From Bacteroidales bacterium (GTDB lineage: Bacteria; Bacteroidota; Bacteroidia; Bacteroidales; WCHB1-69): 64,000 nt of DNA. The stretch covers positions 1 through 64,000 of the forward strand of contig JAKSMC010000006.1 in the NCBI GenBank assembly GCA_024400835.1, given 5' to 3'. A model generated the notes under the pieces. It was not told the origin of the DNA, did not search any database, and saw only the letters and a list, made by a program, of their open reading frames with translations. The translations under genes and the position numbers were made by a program. This document shows, piece after piece, positions 7,543-15,686 of the stretch. Within the stretch, counting starts at the first letter, position 1. Each line of letters opens with the position of its first letter.

Positions 7543-7838
7543 AACCGCTTGCAGGCATCCTCGAAAAAATCCCGTTCTATGGTCAGTTCTCCGACCTTCT
7601 CCCGTAATTTACGTATCTCTTCCCCTTGGGCATCACCCTTCTCGCACTTTGTCGCGGACGTCTTGCCGCCGAACAGCTTGTCCATATTCTTCAACGCCTC
7701 TTGCTTCCATGAGGAAATCTGATTGGGACTGACCTCGAACTCCTTCGAGAGTTCCGCCAGCGTCTTTTGCTCTCGTATCGCTGCCAAAGCCACCGTCGCT
7801 TTGAACTTGTCTGTGAACTTTCTTCTTTTTTGTGTCAT
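7530..7838 (-). CDS. IS3-family transposase OrfA (helix-turn-helix)
   Basis: About 102 residues from the ATG at 7838 (MTQKRRKFTDKFK); an upstream ATG at 7898 is unlikely because it falls in the terminal repeat. Residues 5-50 are the HTH_Tnp_1 domain (LAELSKEFEVSPNQISSWK), followed by a Lys/Glu-rich leucine-zipper-like helix (residues 65-95) used for OrfA/OrfAB multimerisation. A TACTTTTG box on the minus strand (7862-7869) fits a Bacteroidota promoter inside the right end. OrfB starts in a different frame before the stop, as expected for programmed frameshifting or coupling in this family. Confidence 0.85.
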   Translation of the reverse strand: MTQKRRKFTDKFKATVALAAIREQKTLAELSKEFEVSPNQISSWKQEALKNMDKLFGGKTSATKCEKGDAQGEEIRKLREKVGELTIERDFFEDACKRLCLI

Positions 7839-7910
7839 CTTTTTTACTTTGATATGTACCGCAAAAGTACTTTTTTTCACTTTAACAACCTCTCCCAATT
7901 TTGGGGTACA

Positions 7911-8069
7911 TTAAACCATTGTCAGGCATACTTTTATGGCCTATTTTGGAAGAAAACAAGGAAATGATTGCCTAATTCTGACATACAGGGAACAAGTCAG
8001 ATGTTGTTGATATGAATACTCATAATACAGCAATATGTCAACAAAAGGTCACAATAAGTTCACTAAACG
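7911..8069. other. Short noncoding spacer between IS and tRNA-Lys terminator
   Basis: About 160 bp, AT-rich, with no open frame of interest and no RHS core remnant. It is where a parental rhs gene or the lost module head might have been expected on this strand, so its lack of RHS sequence indicates that the array has no attached full-length rhs gene on this side. Confidence 0.5.
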
Positions 8070-8104
8070 AAAAAAGCACTCACGAATTAAACTCGTAAGT
8101 GCTT
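8070..8104 (-). terminator. Terminator of tRNA-Lys
   Basis: A hairpin with arms AAGCACTTACGA and TCGTGAGTGCTT (one mismatch) and a short loop, followed on the minus strand by a T run. It lies just downstream of the tRNA-Lys 3' end. Confidence 0.8.
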
Positions 8105-8115
8105 GATTTTCTTTG

Positions 8116-8188
8116 TGTCTCCGCAGGGATTCGAACCCTGGACCCATTGATTAAGAGTCAATTGCTCTACCAGCTGAGCTACGGGGAC
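8116..8188 (-). tRNA. tRNA-Lys (CTT anticodon)
   Basis: 73 nt folding into a full cloverleaf: D stem GCTC/GAGC, anticodon arm ATTGA-CTCTTAA-TCAAT with CTT at positions 34-36, 5-nt variable loop, T arm CAGGG-TTCGAAT-CCCTG. The acceptor stem GTCCCCG/CGGAGAC has one C4-A69 mismatch. The discriminator is A and CCA is not encoded. A TATTTTTG box 23 nt upstream (8211-8218, minus) is its likely promoter. Confidence 0.92.
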
Positions 8189-8210
8189 TTTCTCGTTTGT
8201 TTTGAGGTCG

Positions 8211-8238
8211 CAAAAATACACTTTTTTTTATATCTTTG
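8211..8238. promoter_or_regulatory. Back-to-back promoter boxes for tRNA-Lys (-) and the adenosyltransferase (+)
   Basis: On the minus strand TATTTTTG (8211-8218) faces tRNA-Lys; on the plus strand TATCTTTG (8231-8238) faces the gene at 8252. Both fit the Bacteroidota -7 consensus TAnnTTTG. No convincing -33 box is seen for either. Confidence 0.6.
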
Positions 8239-8251
8239 CAAAAAAAATGAG

Positions 8252-8791
8252 ATGAAAATTTATACCAAGACAGGAGACAACGGAACTACCTCATTATCAG
8301 ATGGAACAAGGGTTCCCAAGAGCGACAGCCTGCTCAATGCCTATGGCACAATTGACGAATTAAACTCCTTTATCGGGCTTCTGATTTCGGAGGAAAATGA
8401 AATTTTCCTGACAAAAACGCAGAATTTCCTCTTCCTTATCGGCGGAATGCTGGCCACCCCAACAGACAAATGGGACTGCTATTATAAAGATGTCTGCCTG
8501 GAGGACTTTATTCTGGAAATCGAGGCCGAAATCGACCGGATGGCAGCAGAACTTCCTCCCTTCAAAGGATTCATCCTGCCGCAGGGCAGCAGAGCCATCG
8601 CCTATGCGCACATCTGCCGCACCGTCTGCCGTCGCGCCGAACGACTCGTCGTCATTTTGGCCACCCAAAACGAACGCTACAAAATCGTTCAAAAAGTGCT
8701 GAACAGACTGTCCGATTATTTCTTTATTTTGGCCAGATTTTTCCACAAAAAATCGAACATAGACGAAACTGTCTATCAATCAATAAAATAA
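8252..8791 (+). CDS. PduO-type ATP:cob(I)alamin adenosyltransferase
   Basis: A 179-residue protein that transfers the adenosyl group of ATP to cob(I)alamin to make coenzyme B12. Family motifs: YTKTGDNGTTSLSDG at the N-terminus (ATP site), a YGTIDELNSFIGL helix, and RTVCRRAERLVV in the C-terminal helical bundle. I start at ATG 8252 (MKIYTKTG), because the longer frame to 8099 runs through the antisense of tRNA-Lys. The -7 promoter box at 8231-8238 leaves a leader of only about 10 nt. It points to use of B12-dependent enzymes such as methylmalonyl-CoA mutase. Some Bacteroidota annotations use cobO for this type, but the fold is PduO. Confidence 0.9.
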   Translation: MKIYTKTGDNGTTSLSDGTRVPKSDSLLNAYGTIDELNSFIGLLISEENEIFLTKTQNFLFLIGGMLATPTDKWDCYYKDVCLEDFILEIEAEIDRMAAELPPFKGFILPQGSRAIAYAHICRTVCRRAERLVVILATQNERYKIVQKVLNRLSDYFFILARFFHKKSNIDETVYQSIK

Positions 8792-8828
8792 TTTTTAATC
8801 ACAAACATCTTTTTTCCATTTTTTATAC

Positions 8829-8836
8829 TACTTTTG
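8829..8836 (+). promoter_or_regulatory. -7 promoter box of the DUF2795 gene
   Basis: TACTTTTG matches TAnnTTTG, 50 nt before the start codon at 8887. Confidence 0.5.
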
Positions 8837-8886
8837 CGCCTCAAAAAAAAAGACACCATATAACACATTAAAAAACCATAATAACT

Positions 8887-9108
8887 ATGTATTGGACATT
8901 AGAATTAGCATCAAAATTGGAAGACGCACCTTGGCCCGCAACCAAAGATGAACTTTTGGACTACGCCATCCGCTCGGGTGCCCCTCAAGAAATCGTTGAA
9001 AACCTCCAGGAAATCGAAGACGAAGGAGAAGCCTACGATTCCATCGAAGACCTTTGGCCGGACTACCCTACCAAAGACGACTTTTTCTTCCACGAAGATG
9101 AGTACTAA
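8887..9108 (+). CDS. DUF2795-family small acidic protein
   Basis: A 73-residue, strongly acidic protein beginning MYWTLELASKLEDAPWPATK, with a middle helix LLDYAIRSGAPQEIVENLQ and an acidic tail ending HEDEY. This is the conserved Bacteroidota DUF2795 family; its role is unknown. It is monocistronic, with its own promoter box at 8829-8836 and a strong terminator at 9151-9180. Confidence 0.85.
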   Translation: MYWTLELASKLEDAPWPATKDELLDYAIRSGAPQEIVENLQEIEDEGEAYDSIEDLWPDYPTKDDFFFHEDEY

Positions 9109-9150
9109 AAACTGATGCGCCTGTAGCTGGCGTTTAGAAACAACATAAAG

Positions 9151-9180
9151 AAAGCGGACCTTTTTCGGTCCGCTTTTTTT
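9151..9180 (+). terminator. Terminator after DUF2795 gene
   Basis: Perfect 10-bp stem AAAGCGGACC/GGTCCGCTTT with a 6-nt loop and a T run. Near-symmetric ends mean it could act in both directions. Confidence 0.88.
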
Positions 9181-9323
9181 CATACCAGACGAAGCCAAAG
9201 ATCCTGTAGAAGAAGACAGGGGATCTAAAATCATGGAAAAACACCGAGACATATAATATATATGTGCTGCTGTCACGCACACAACCTATACTTATTATAT
9301 TTTTACGCGCATCGCCATTTACG

Positions 9324-9356
9324 TTGACTTATATTCAACGAAAAAATGTATTTTTG
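9324..9356 (+). promoter_or_regulatory. Promoter of the DUF4878 lipoprotein gene
   Basis: TTG at 9324-9326 and TATTTTTG at 9349-9356 fit the Bacteroidota -33/-7 promoter, 22 nt apart. The gene starts 21 nt after the -7 box. Confidence 0.6.
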
Positions 9357-9376
9357 CGACCTTAATTTTTACTAAG

Positions 9377-9775
9377 ATGAGAAAAATAAAACTTTTGCTC
9401 CTGGCAGTCATCGCCACTTTGACACTAATTTCTTGTAACTCAAAGAAAAAGGATGTCAGCACTCCCGAAAATGCGACTAAGACTTTTGTCACGGCCTTCT
9501 ACACGGCCGACTTTGACGAGATGTACAACTGCACCGTCAAAAACAACCGTCCCATCATCCAACAGATGCAGAAGGCTATGAACGGCAACAAGGAAAAGCT
9601 CGAATCCATGCGCAAAAACGAAGTCGAGATCGTGGAGGTCACCAACAGTGCCCTGAATGACACCGTCTCTGAATGCGAATGCCACTTTCTCTTCAACAAA
9701 CAGAAGAAGAAAATGACATACACACTGCGCAAAGAGGACGAAAAATGGTTGGTAGATCTTACCATCAGTTACTAA
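9377..9775 (+). CDS. DUF4878-type lipoprotein
   Basis: A 132-residue protein with signal peptide and lipobox TLISC (Cys about residue 20). The mature part follows the DUF4878/NTF2-like pattern: PENATKTFVTAFYTADFDEM, a helical middle, and a C-terminal beta segment ending EKWLVDL. Such proteins are small periplasmic or outer-membrane lipoproteins of unknown role. It has its own promoter and sits 40 nt before tyrS without obvious coupling. Confidence 0.75.
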   Translation: MRKIKLLLLAVIATLTLISCNSKKKDVSTPENATKTFVTAFYTADFDEMYNCTVKNNRPIIQQMQKAMNGNKEKLESMRKNEVEIVEVTNSALNDTVSECECHFLFNKQKKKMTYTLRKEDEKWLVDLTISY

Positions 9776-9815
9776 TCGGAATAATTAACACCTATACATA
9801 TAATATTTATAACAA

Positions 9816-11102
9816 ATGAATTTTGTAGAAGAATTGAAATGGCGTGGCATGCTGCATGACATCATGCCCGGAACCGAAGAATTACTGAACAAAGAAGTAT
9901 GTTCTGCCTACCTCGGCATCGACCCGACGGCAGACTCTCTGCATATCGGCCACCTGGTCGGCATCATGATGCTCTCCCACCTGCAACGCTGCGGCCACCG
10001 TCCTATCGCTCTGCTCGGCGGCGCCACCGGCATGATCGGAGACCCCTCCGGCAAGTCCCAAGAACGCAACCTGCTGGACGAAGAGACCCTCCGCCACAAC
10101 CAGGAATGCATCAAAAAACAACTCAGCAAGTTCCTCAAATTCGACACGGACGAGCCCAACGGCGCCATCCTCGTCAACAACTACGACTGGATGAGCAAGT
10201 TCTCCTTCCTGGAATTCATCCGCGACATCGGCAAGCACATCACCGTCAACTATATGATGGCCAAGGATTCTGTGAAAAAGCGCTTCAACGGTGAAGGCGA
10301 CGGCATGTCATTCACAGAGTTCTCCTACCAGTTGGTGCAAGGTTACGACTTCTTCTATCTGAACCAGAACTACAACTGCAAATTGCAGATGGGTGGCTCC
10401 GACCAATGGGGCAACATCACGACCGGCACGGAGCTCATCCGCCGCAAGGCCAACGGCGAGGCATACGCCCTCACCTGCCCGCTCATCACCAAAGCTGACG
10501 GCGGCAAGTTCGGCAAAACCGAAAAGGGCAACATCTGGCTCGACCCAGAAAGAACTTCCCCGTACGCATTCTACCAATTCTGGCTTAACTGCTCCGACGA
10601 AGACAGCAAACGCTATATCCGCATTTTCACGCACTTCACCAAAGAGGCCATCGAAGCTATGGAAAAAGAGCACGACGCCGCTCCTCATCTCCGTGTACTC
10701 CAAAAGGCACTCGCCAAAGACCTCACCGTGCGCGTACACTCCAAAGAGGACTACGAAGCTGCCGTAAACGCTTCTGAAATCCTCTTCGGCAAAGGCACTG
10801 CTGAATCCCTTGGCGCGCTCTCCGAAAAGATGTTCCTCTCCGTGTTCGAAGGCGTTCCTCAATACGAGGTTCCCGCTTCCGTAATCGAAAACGGCTGCGG
10901 CATCGTTGATTTCCTCGCCGATCACACCGAAGTGTTTGCCTCCAAGGGCGAAGCCCGCAGAATGCTGAAAGACAACGGCGTCTCCATCAACAAGACAAAA
11001 GTGAAAGAGGACTTCAACGTCACCAAGGACAACCTGCTCAACGGCAAATACATCCTTGTTCAAAAAGGCAAGAAGAACTACTACATCGTTAGTGTGAAGT
11101 AA
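9816..11102 (+). CDS. tyrS: Tyrosine--tRNA ligase
   Basis: A 428-residue class I aminoacyl-tRNA synthetase that charges tRNA-Tyr. The HIGH motif is HIGH in [11 protein letters not shown] (near residue 46). The KMSKS equivalent is KFGKT (near residue 232). Tyr-binding residues lie in [20 protein letters not shown], and the C-terminal S4-type RNA-binding domain starts near residue 360. Length is normal. It appears transcribed alone, with 65 nt of AT-rich heptamer repeats before the next gene. Confidence 0.97.
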   Translation: MNFVEELKWRGMLHDIMPGTEELLNKEVCSAYLGIDPTADSLHIGHLVGIMMLSHLQRCGHRPIALLGGATGMIGDPSGKSQERNLLDEETLRHNQECIKKQLSKFLKFDTDEPNGAILVNNYDWMSKFSFLEFIRDIGKHITVNYMMAKDSVKKRFNGEGDGMSFTEFSYQLVQGYDFFYLNQNYNCKLQMGGSDQWGNITTGTELIRRKANGEAYALTCPLITKADGGKFGKTEKGNIWLDPERTSPYAFYQFWLNCSDEDSKRYIRIFTHFTKEAIEAMEKEHDAAPHLRVLQKALAKDLTVRVHSKEDYEAAVNASEILFGKGTAESLGALSEKMFLSVFEGVPQYEVPASVIENGCGIVDFLADHTEVFASKGEARRMLKDNGVSINKTKVKEDFNVTKDNLLNGKYILVQKGKKNYYIVSVK

Positions 11103-11167
11103 CTTGGTGCTTTTGTTTTAAAGTTTAAAGTTTAAAGTTTAATAGTCACTCCGTAAAACATTCTGCT

Positions 11168-11632
11168 ATGTCTTGGATTTCCATCATCTTCATCATCATC
11201 ATCGGCTTGTTCCTGATGATTCTGGACTTCCTGGTAATTCCGGGAGGCGTGGTTGCCATTATCGGCGTGCTTAGCATGGTGGGCGGTGTAATAGCCTCCT
11301 TCATCCAGTACGGCACCACTGCGGGATTCCTATGTCTGTTAGGCACGGCCATCTTCACCATCGGCTCATTCGTGCTGATGATGCGGACGAAAACCTGGCG
11401 CAGGCTCCAGCTCAACACGCAAATAGACGGCAAGATGAATGAAGTCAACGAGGAGAAAGTGCAAGTCGGCTCCGTCGGCAAGGCCATCTCCCGTCTGGCC
11501 CCCATGGGCACCGGCGAGTTTGACGGCGAAGTGGTCGAAGTAAGCTCCATACAAGATTTCATCGAAGAAAATTCCAATATCGAAGTCACTAAAATTGACG
11601 GCAATAAAATTTTTGTAAAACTAAAATTATAG
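11168..11632 (+). CDS. NfeD-like membrane protein
   Basis: A 154-residue protein with three or four hydrophobic segments in residues 1-75 and a C-terminal OB-fold domain ([19 protein letters not shown], typical of short NfeD proteins). These act with flotillin-type proteins in membrane organisation. The floA gene starts 4 nt after its stop, the usual pairing. Confidence 0.88.
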   Translation: MSWISIIFIIIIGLFLMILDFLVIPGGVVAIIGVLSMVGGVIASFIQYGTTAGFLCLLGTAIFTIGSFVLMMRTKTWRRLQLNTQIDGKMNEVNEEKVQVGSVGKAISRLAPMGTGEFDGEVVEVSSIQDFIEENSNIEVTKIDGNKIFVKLKL

Positions 11633-11636
11633 TGTT

Positions 11637-12620
11637 ATGACTCAAACTATTTTGGTTATTATCGGCGTACTGGCGCTCTTAATCATCTTCTTCTGGATGG
11701 TGCCTTTGCGCCTGTGGTTCATCGCCATACTGAACGGTGTACATGTATCCCTCGTTCAACTCATCCTCATGCGCTGGCGTCGTGTTCCGCCAGATATGAT
11801 TGTCAACTCCATGATTACCGCCACCAAGGCCGGTATCAATCTCAACAGAGACCAGCTGGAGGCACATTTCCTGGCAGGCGGCCACGTAAAACCCGTGGTC
11901 AGCGCTCTGATTTCCGCTGACAAGGCCAACATCCCGTTGGATTTCAAAGCAGCCACCGCTATCGACCTGGCCGGCCGTAACGTTTTGGAAGCCATCCAGA
12001 CTTCCGTAAACCCGAAAGTAATCAACACACCGCCGGTTGCCGCCGTGGCTAAAGACGGTATCCAGTTGATTGCCAAGGCAAGGGTCACCGTCCGCACCAA
12101 CATCCGCCAATTGGTGGGTGGCGCCGGCGAAGAGACCATCATCGCCCGCGTCGGCGAAGGTATCGTTTCCGCCATCGGTTCTGCTGAAACGCACAAGATG
12201 GTGCTCGAAAACCCGGACTCCATTTCCAAACTCGTGCTTTCCAAAGGACTTGACTCCGGCACGGCATTCGAAATCCTCTCCATCGACATCGCTGACGTTG
12301 ACGTTGGTAAGAACATCGGCGCAATGCTGCAGATGGACCAGGCCAACGCCGACAAGAACATTGCCCAGGCAAAGGCCGAAGAGCGTCGTGCCATGGCAGT
12401 GGCCCAAGAACAGGAGATGAAAGCCAAGGCACAGGAAGCCCGCGCAAAGGTCATCCTCGCCGAAGCCGAAGTGCCATTGGCACTGGCCGAAGCATTCCGC
12501 AGCGGCAACCTCGGCGTTATGGATTACTACAAATTAGAAAACATCAAAGCCGACACCCAGATGCGCGACGGCATCAGCAAAGTCGGTCAACACAACACCC
12601 CAAAACCACTTAACAAATGA
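11637..12620 (+). CDS. floA: Flotillin-like protein FloA
   Basis: A 327-residue protein with an N-terminal membrane hairpin (residues 4-45), an SPFH/Band-7-like core ([25 protein letters not shown]) and a long Ala/Glu/Lys/Gln-rich coiled coil (about 225-300). Length and sequence fit the FloA family of functional membrane microdomain scaffolds. It lies between the NfeD partner and the nitroreductase gene, whose ATG overlaps the floA stop (ATGA). Confidence 0.95.
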   Translation: MTQTILVIIGVLALLIIFFWMVPLRLWFIAILNGVHVSLVQLILMRWRRVPPDMIVNSMITATKAGINLNRDQLEAHFLAGGHVKPVVSALISADKANIPLDFKAATAIDLAGRNVLEAIQTSVNPKVINTPPVAAVAKDGIQLIAKARVTVRTNIRQLVGGAGEETIIARVGEGIVSAIGSAETHKMVLENPDSISKLVLSKGLDSGTAFEILSIDIADVDVGKNIGAMLQMDQANADKNIAQAKAEERRAMAVAQEQEMKAKAQEARAKVILAEAEVPLALAEAFRSGNLGVMDYYKLENIKADTQMRDGISKVGQHNTPKPLNK

Positions 12621-13276
12621 AAAAACTAATCGCCCTTTTATTCATTGCAACAATGATTATTCCAGTTATGGCACAAAAAAGTTCAGTTTCGAAGGCTGCT
12701 GACGAGTCAAGCGACATCATCAAGCTCCCCGCTCCCAATCAAAAAGGCGGCATGCCCCTGTATGAAACATTCCTGAATCGTCGCACTGACCGCACCTTTG
12801 CGCCCAAAGAGCTGACAGACCAGCAGCTTTCAGATCTGCTGTGGTGCGCCAACGGCATAAACCGCGCAGACGGCAAACGCACTGCGCCTTCCGCTCGCAA
12901 CGCCCAGGAAATCGACATCTACGTTTTCAGCGCAGGCGGTATTTTCCTGTACATCCCTGAAAAGAACGTACTCGAACGCATTGCCAAAGAAGACAGACGC
13001 GAAGAAATGTCCGGACAAAGCAAGATGATCATGGAGGCTCCCATCACCCTGCTGTTCTTTGCCAACTACGAGAAAATGGACAAATTCAGCGAGGAAGCTC
13101 GCGAATTCTACGGAGCCACAGATGCCGGATTCGTCAGCCAGAACGTCTATCTCTACTGTGCTGCCAACAAAATGAGCACCGTGGTCATGGGCGCTATCGA
13201 AAGAGATCCCATCCGCGACATGATTGGCCGCGACGGCAAAGCCATTTTAGCACAACCTGTAGGATTTGCCAAATAA
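12617..13276 (+). CDS. Exported nitroreductase-family (SagB/ThcOx-type) flavoprotein
   Basis: A 219-residue protein with a signal peptide ([20 protein letters not shown]). The mature domain is a nitroreductase fold: [20 protein letters not shown] (FMN phosphate site), [10 protein letters not shown], and [22 protein letters not shown] is the expected cofactor; the substrate is unknown. Export of an FMN protein is unusual and implies periplasmic flavin loading. It overlaps floA by 4 nt and the next gene by 1 nt, so it is in the operon. Confidence 0.85.
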   Translation: MKKLIALLFIATMIIPVMAQKSSVSKAADESSDIIKLPAPNQKGGMPLYETFLNRRTDRTFAPKELTDQQLSDLLWCANGINRADGKRTAPSARNAQEIDIYVFSAGGIFLYIPEKNVLERIAKEDRREEMSGQSKMIMEAPITLLFFANYEKMDKFSEEAREFYGATDAGFVSQNVYLYCAANKMSTVVMGAIERDPIRDMIGRDGKAILAQPVGFAK

Positions 13277-14031
13277 TGAGAATCAAAATCGCAAACATAT
13301 TGATATTTTTGGGTGTAGTCGTTTTCGGCTACGCCCAAAATTTTCATTATGACTATAGGATGGTCCGCATGGACTCCACATTCGACAAAAACATCAACCC
13401 CAAGCTGCAGCACTACGTGGACAAGCAGAAAGCCCAAATAGACAAAGTCATGAGTGAGGTGATCGGGCATTGCGACAAGACCCTGGCGGGTTTCGCACCT
13501 GAAAGTCCGCTTTCCAACTTCATCACAGACATGCTGTTGGAGCAGGCGCCCGCGCGCACCACAAATCCCGACTATGCGCACTGCGACCTCGCGGTAATCA
13601 ATTTCGGAGGCATACGCACCACTTTCGAAGCCGGCGACATCACCATCGGTGACGTCATGTCCGTGTTCCCCTTTTCAAACACCCTCACTTTCCTCGAAAT
13701 CAAAGGCAGCGAGCTTCGAAAGGCCGTCCGCAACTTCGAACGCAAAGCAGCCTTTTCCGGAGCCACCATCACCTACCGCGGTTCTCAACCCATTGATATC
13801 AAAATCCAAGGCAAGGCCTTAGACAACAATGCCATATACAAAATTGTCACCGTCAATTTCGTAGCCGAAGGCGGCGACAACATTTTCAAAGACATCCGTT
13901 TCGAATCTCGACAGAACACGGAAGTCATCATCTACGACTTCATCATAGACGAAATCAAGAAAATCACCGCTTCCGGACAGTCCATCACAGGCAAGACCGA
14001 CGGACGCGTAAAGATACTTCCCCAGCCATAG
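13276..14031 (+). CDS. Exported 5'-nucleotidase C-terminal-domain protein
   Basis: A 251-residue protein with a signal peptide (to about GYAQ). The rest matches the C-terminal substrate-binding domain of UshA-type 5'-nucleotidases: PLSNFITDMLLE, VINFGGIRTTFEAGDITIGDV and FPFSNTLTFLEIKGSELR. The N-terminal metallophosphatase domain with the metal ligands is absent, and no neighbour supplies it, although such halves are often adjacent in Bacteroidota. Alone it may bind nucleotides or related substrates without hydrolysis. The ATG overlaps the previous TAA (TAATG), so coupling is tight. Confidence 0.85.
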   Translation: MRIKIANILIFLGVVVFGYAQNFHYDYRMVRMDSTFDKNINPKLQHYVDKQKAQIDKVMSEVIGHCDKTLAGFAPESPLSNFITDMLLEQAPARTTNPDYAHCDLAVINFGGIRTTFEAGDITIGDVMSVFPFSNTLTFLEIKGSELRKAVRNFERKAAFSGATITYRGSQPIDIKIQGKALDNNAIYKIVTVNFVAEGGDNIFKDIRFESRQNTEVIIYDFIIDEIKKITASGQSITGKTDGRVKILPQP

Positions 14032-14061
14032 GGGAAACATCAGAATCAAGCAAATTCCAAA

Positions 14062-15504
14062 ATGATAACATTCACCATAGCCATAGCCGTATTAATCGTC
14101 GGATACTTTGTTTACGGCAAACTCATAGAAAAGATCTTCGGAGCAGACCCCAAACGTGAGACGCCCGCCATCAGCATGGCCGACGGCGTAGACTACGTGC
14201 CCATGAAGCCTTGGAAGATTTTCCTCATCCAATTCCTCAACATTGCCGGGGTCGGACCAATCTGCGGAGCCATCATGGGTGCGCAATTCGGCACGGCATC
14301 CTTCCTTTGGATTGTGTTAGGCAGCATCTTTGCCGGTGCGGTACACGACTATCTTGCAGGCATGATGTCCATAAGAAATGCAGGATGCAGCCTTCCCGAA
14401 ATTCACGGTGCATACTTGGGCAACAAGACCAAGCAGTTCATGCGCGGTTTCATGGTAGTGCTGATGATTTTAGTAGGCGCCGTATTCGTCAACACGCCAG
14501 CCATCCTGCTGAACACGCATTTCACCCCGAACTGGAGCATCTACATCTGGGTTGTCATCATTTTAGCATACTACCTCATTGCCACCGTGCTGCCCATTGA
14601 CAAGCTCATTGGCAAGATATATCCCGTCTTCGGGTTCCTTTTGTTGGGCATGGCCGTGGCCATTGTGACAGCATTCATCATCAAAAAGCCCGAAATTCCA
14701 GAACTTTGGGAAGGTCTCCAGAACCAGCATCCCGACGCAGCTCACAACCCGATATTCCCGATGATGTTCATCTCCATCGCCTGTGGAGCCATATCTGGTT
14801 TCCATGCCACGCAATCACCGCTGATGGCACGATGCATGACCAATGAGAAGCAGGGGCGCCCGATATTTTACGGGGCGATGATCACCGAAGGCATCGTAGC
14901 TCTGATATGGGCAGCGGCGGCGGCCTATTTCTTCGGCCCGAACAGCCCGGTTGACACGGCAGGCAAAGGCGGGCCGGCCATGGTAGGCATCATAGCCAAC
15001 ACCTGGTTCACCCCGGAAATCGCCATCATCACCATATTGGGCGTCATCAGTGCGGCCATCACCAGCGGAGACACGGCATTGCGCTCCGCACGACTAATCG
15101 TGGCCGACTTCACCCATATCGACCAGAAGAAAATCAGCAAAAGACTTCTTTTGGCCATTCCGCTCTTCCTGCTGACAAGTGCCATACTCATATTCAGCTT
15201 AGCCAATCCTCAGGGGTTTGACATCATCTGGCGTTACTTCGCTTGGGCCAACCAACTTTTAGCCACACTGACTCTATGGGCTATAACTATTTATCTAAAA
15301 GAAAACAAAGGAAAAGGATGGTATTTCATCTCATTCATACCTGCCCTGTTCATGACCATGGTTACCGGATGTTTCCTTTTTGTAGCTGAGAAAGAAGGAT
15401 TTGGAAGCATGCTATCCCGTCCTGTTGGCTATACAATAGGTGCTTTAATAACCTTGGCTGCAGCAGTCATATTCTACATGAAAAACAAGAAGCAAGCAAT
15501 CTAA
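14062..15504 (+). CDS. CstA-family carbon starvation / pyruvate-type transporter
   Basis: A 480-residue polytopic membrane protein with about 12-14 hydrophobic segments. Family motifs include FLNIAGVGPICGAIMGAQFG, GSIFAGAVHDYLAGMMSIRN and SGDTALRSARLIVADF. CstA proteins carry out peptide or pyruvate uptake under carbon limitation. It is shorter than E. coli CstA (701) but normal for the short Bacteroidota type. It starts 30 nt after the nucleotidase-domain gene and ends before a clear terminator. Confidence 0.92.
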   Translation: MITFTIAIAVLIVGYFVYGKLIEKIFGADPKRETPAISMADGVDYVPMKPWKIFLIQFLNIAGVGPICGAIMGAQFGTASFLWIVLGSIFAGAVHDYLAGMMSIRNAGCSLPEIHGAYLGNKTKQFMRGFMVVLMILVGAVFVNTPAILLNTHFTPNWSIYIWVVIILAYYLIATVLPIDKLIGKIYPVFGFLLLGMAVAIVTAFIIKKPEIPELWEGLQNQHPDAAHNPIFPMMFISIACGAISGFHATQSPLMARCMTNEKQGRPIFYGAMITEGIVALIWAAAAAYFFGPNSPVDTAGKGGPAMVGIIANTWFTPEIAIITILGVISAAITSGDTALRSARLIVADFTHIDQKKISKRLLLAIPLFLLTSAILIFSLANPQGFDIIWRYFAWANQLLATLTLWAITIYLKENKGKGWYFISFIPALFMTMVTGCFLFVAEKEGFGSMLSRPVGYTIGALITLAAAVIFYMKNKKQAI

Positions 15505-15526
15505 AAATTTAATATTCAGCAACTAA

Positions 15527-15558
15527 AATGGCAAACAAGAAGTTTGCCATTTTTTTTT
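15527..15558 (+). terminator. Terminator after the CstA-family gene
   Basis: AAATGGCAAAC / GTTTGCCATTT stem with a 5-nt loop and a run of T; it closes the 11168-15504 operon. Confidence 0.9.
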
Positions 15559-15591
15559 GCATAAAAGTATCATTTATTAAGAATAAAGTAC

Positions 15592-15599
15592 TACATTTG
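15592..15599 (+). promoter_or_regulatory. -7 promoter box of the T9SS adhesin-like gene
   Basis: TACATTTG matches TAnnTTTG; it leaves a leader of about 80 nt before the start at 15687. Confidence 0.5.
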
Positions 15600-15686
15600 C
15601 GGTCAGTTTTAGAAAAGCATAAAAAGCATCATTTTTGTAGCAAATTCTAAACATTTCAACATATTTATTAACCAACACACACACAC

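Larger units (their letters stand above)
6809..7910 (-). mobile_element. Defective IS3-family insertion sequence
   Basis: The ends are imperfect inverted repeats that share TGTACCCCAAAATTG (left from 6809; right end at 7910 read on the minus strand). Inside are two overlapping frames typical of IS3-family elements: orfA (7530-7838) and orfB (6856-7542), both minus strand. The total of about 1.1 kb is short for the family because orfB carries an in-frame internal deletion. The flanks (left ...ATAA, right TTAA...) do not form a clean 3-4 bp target duplication, so the element probably suffered or caused a rearrangement that removed the neighbouring toxin gene. Confidence 0.85.

Noticed and set aside
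8099..8251. Upstream extension of the adenosyltransferase frame
   Set aside because: It runs through the antisense of tRNA-Lys and a promoter region; the family start is MKIYTKTG at 8252.
11116..11142. Repeated TTTAAAG heptamers, considered as a CRISPR or regulatory array
   Set aside because: Only three or four direct 7-mers without spacers; a simple-sequence run. No CRISPR-like array is present in the window.
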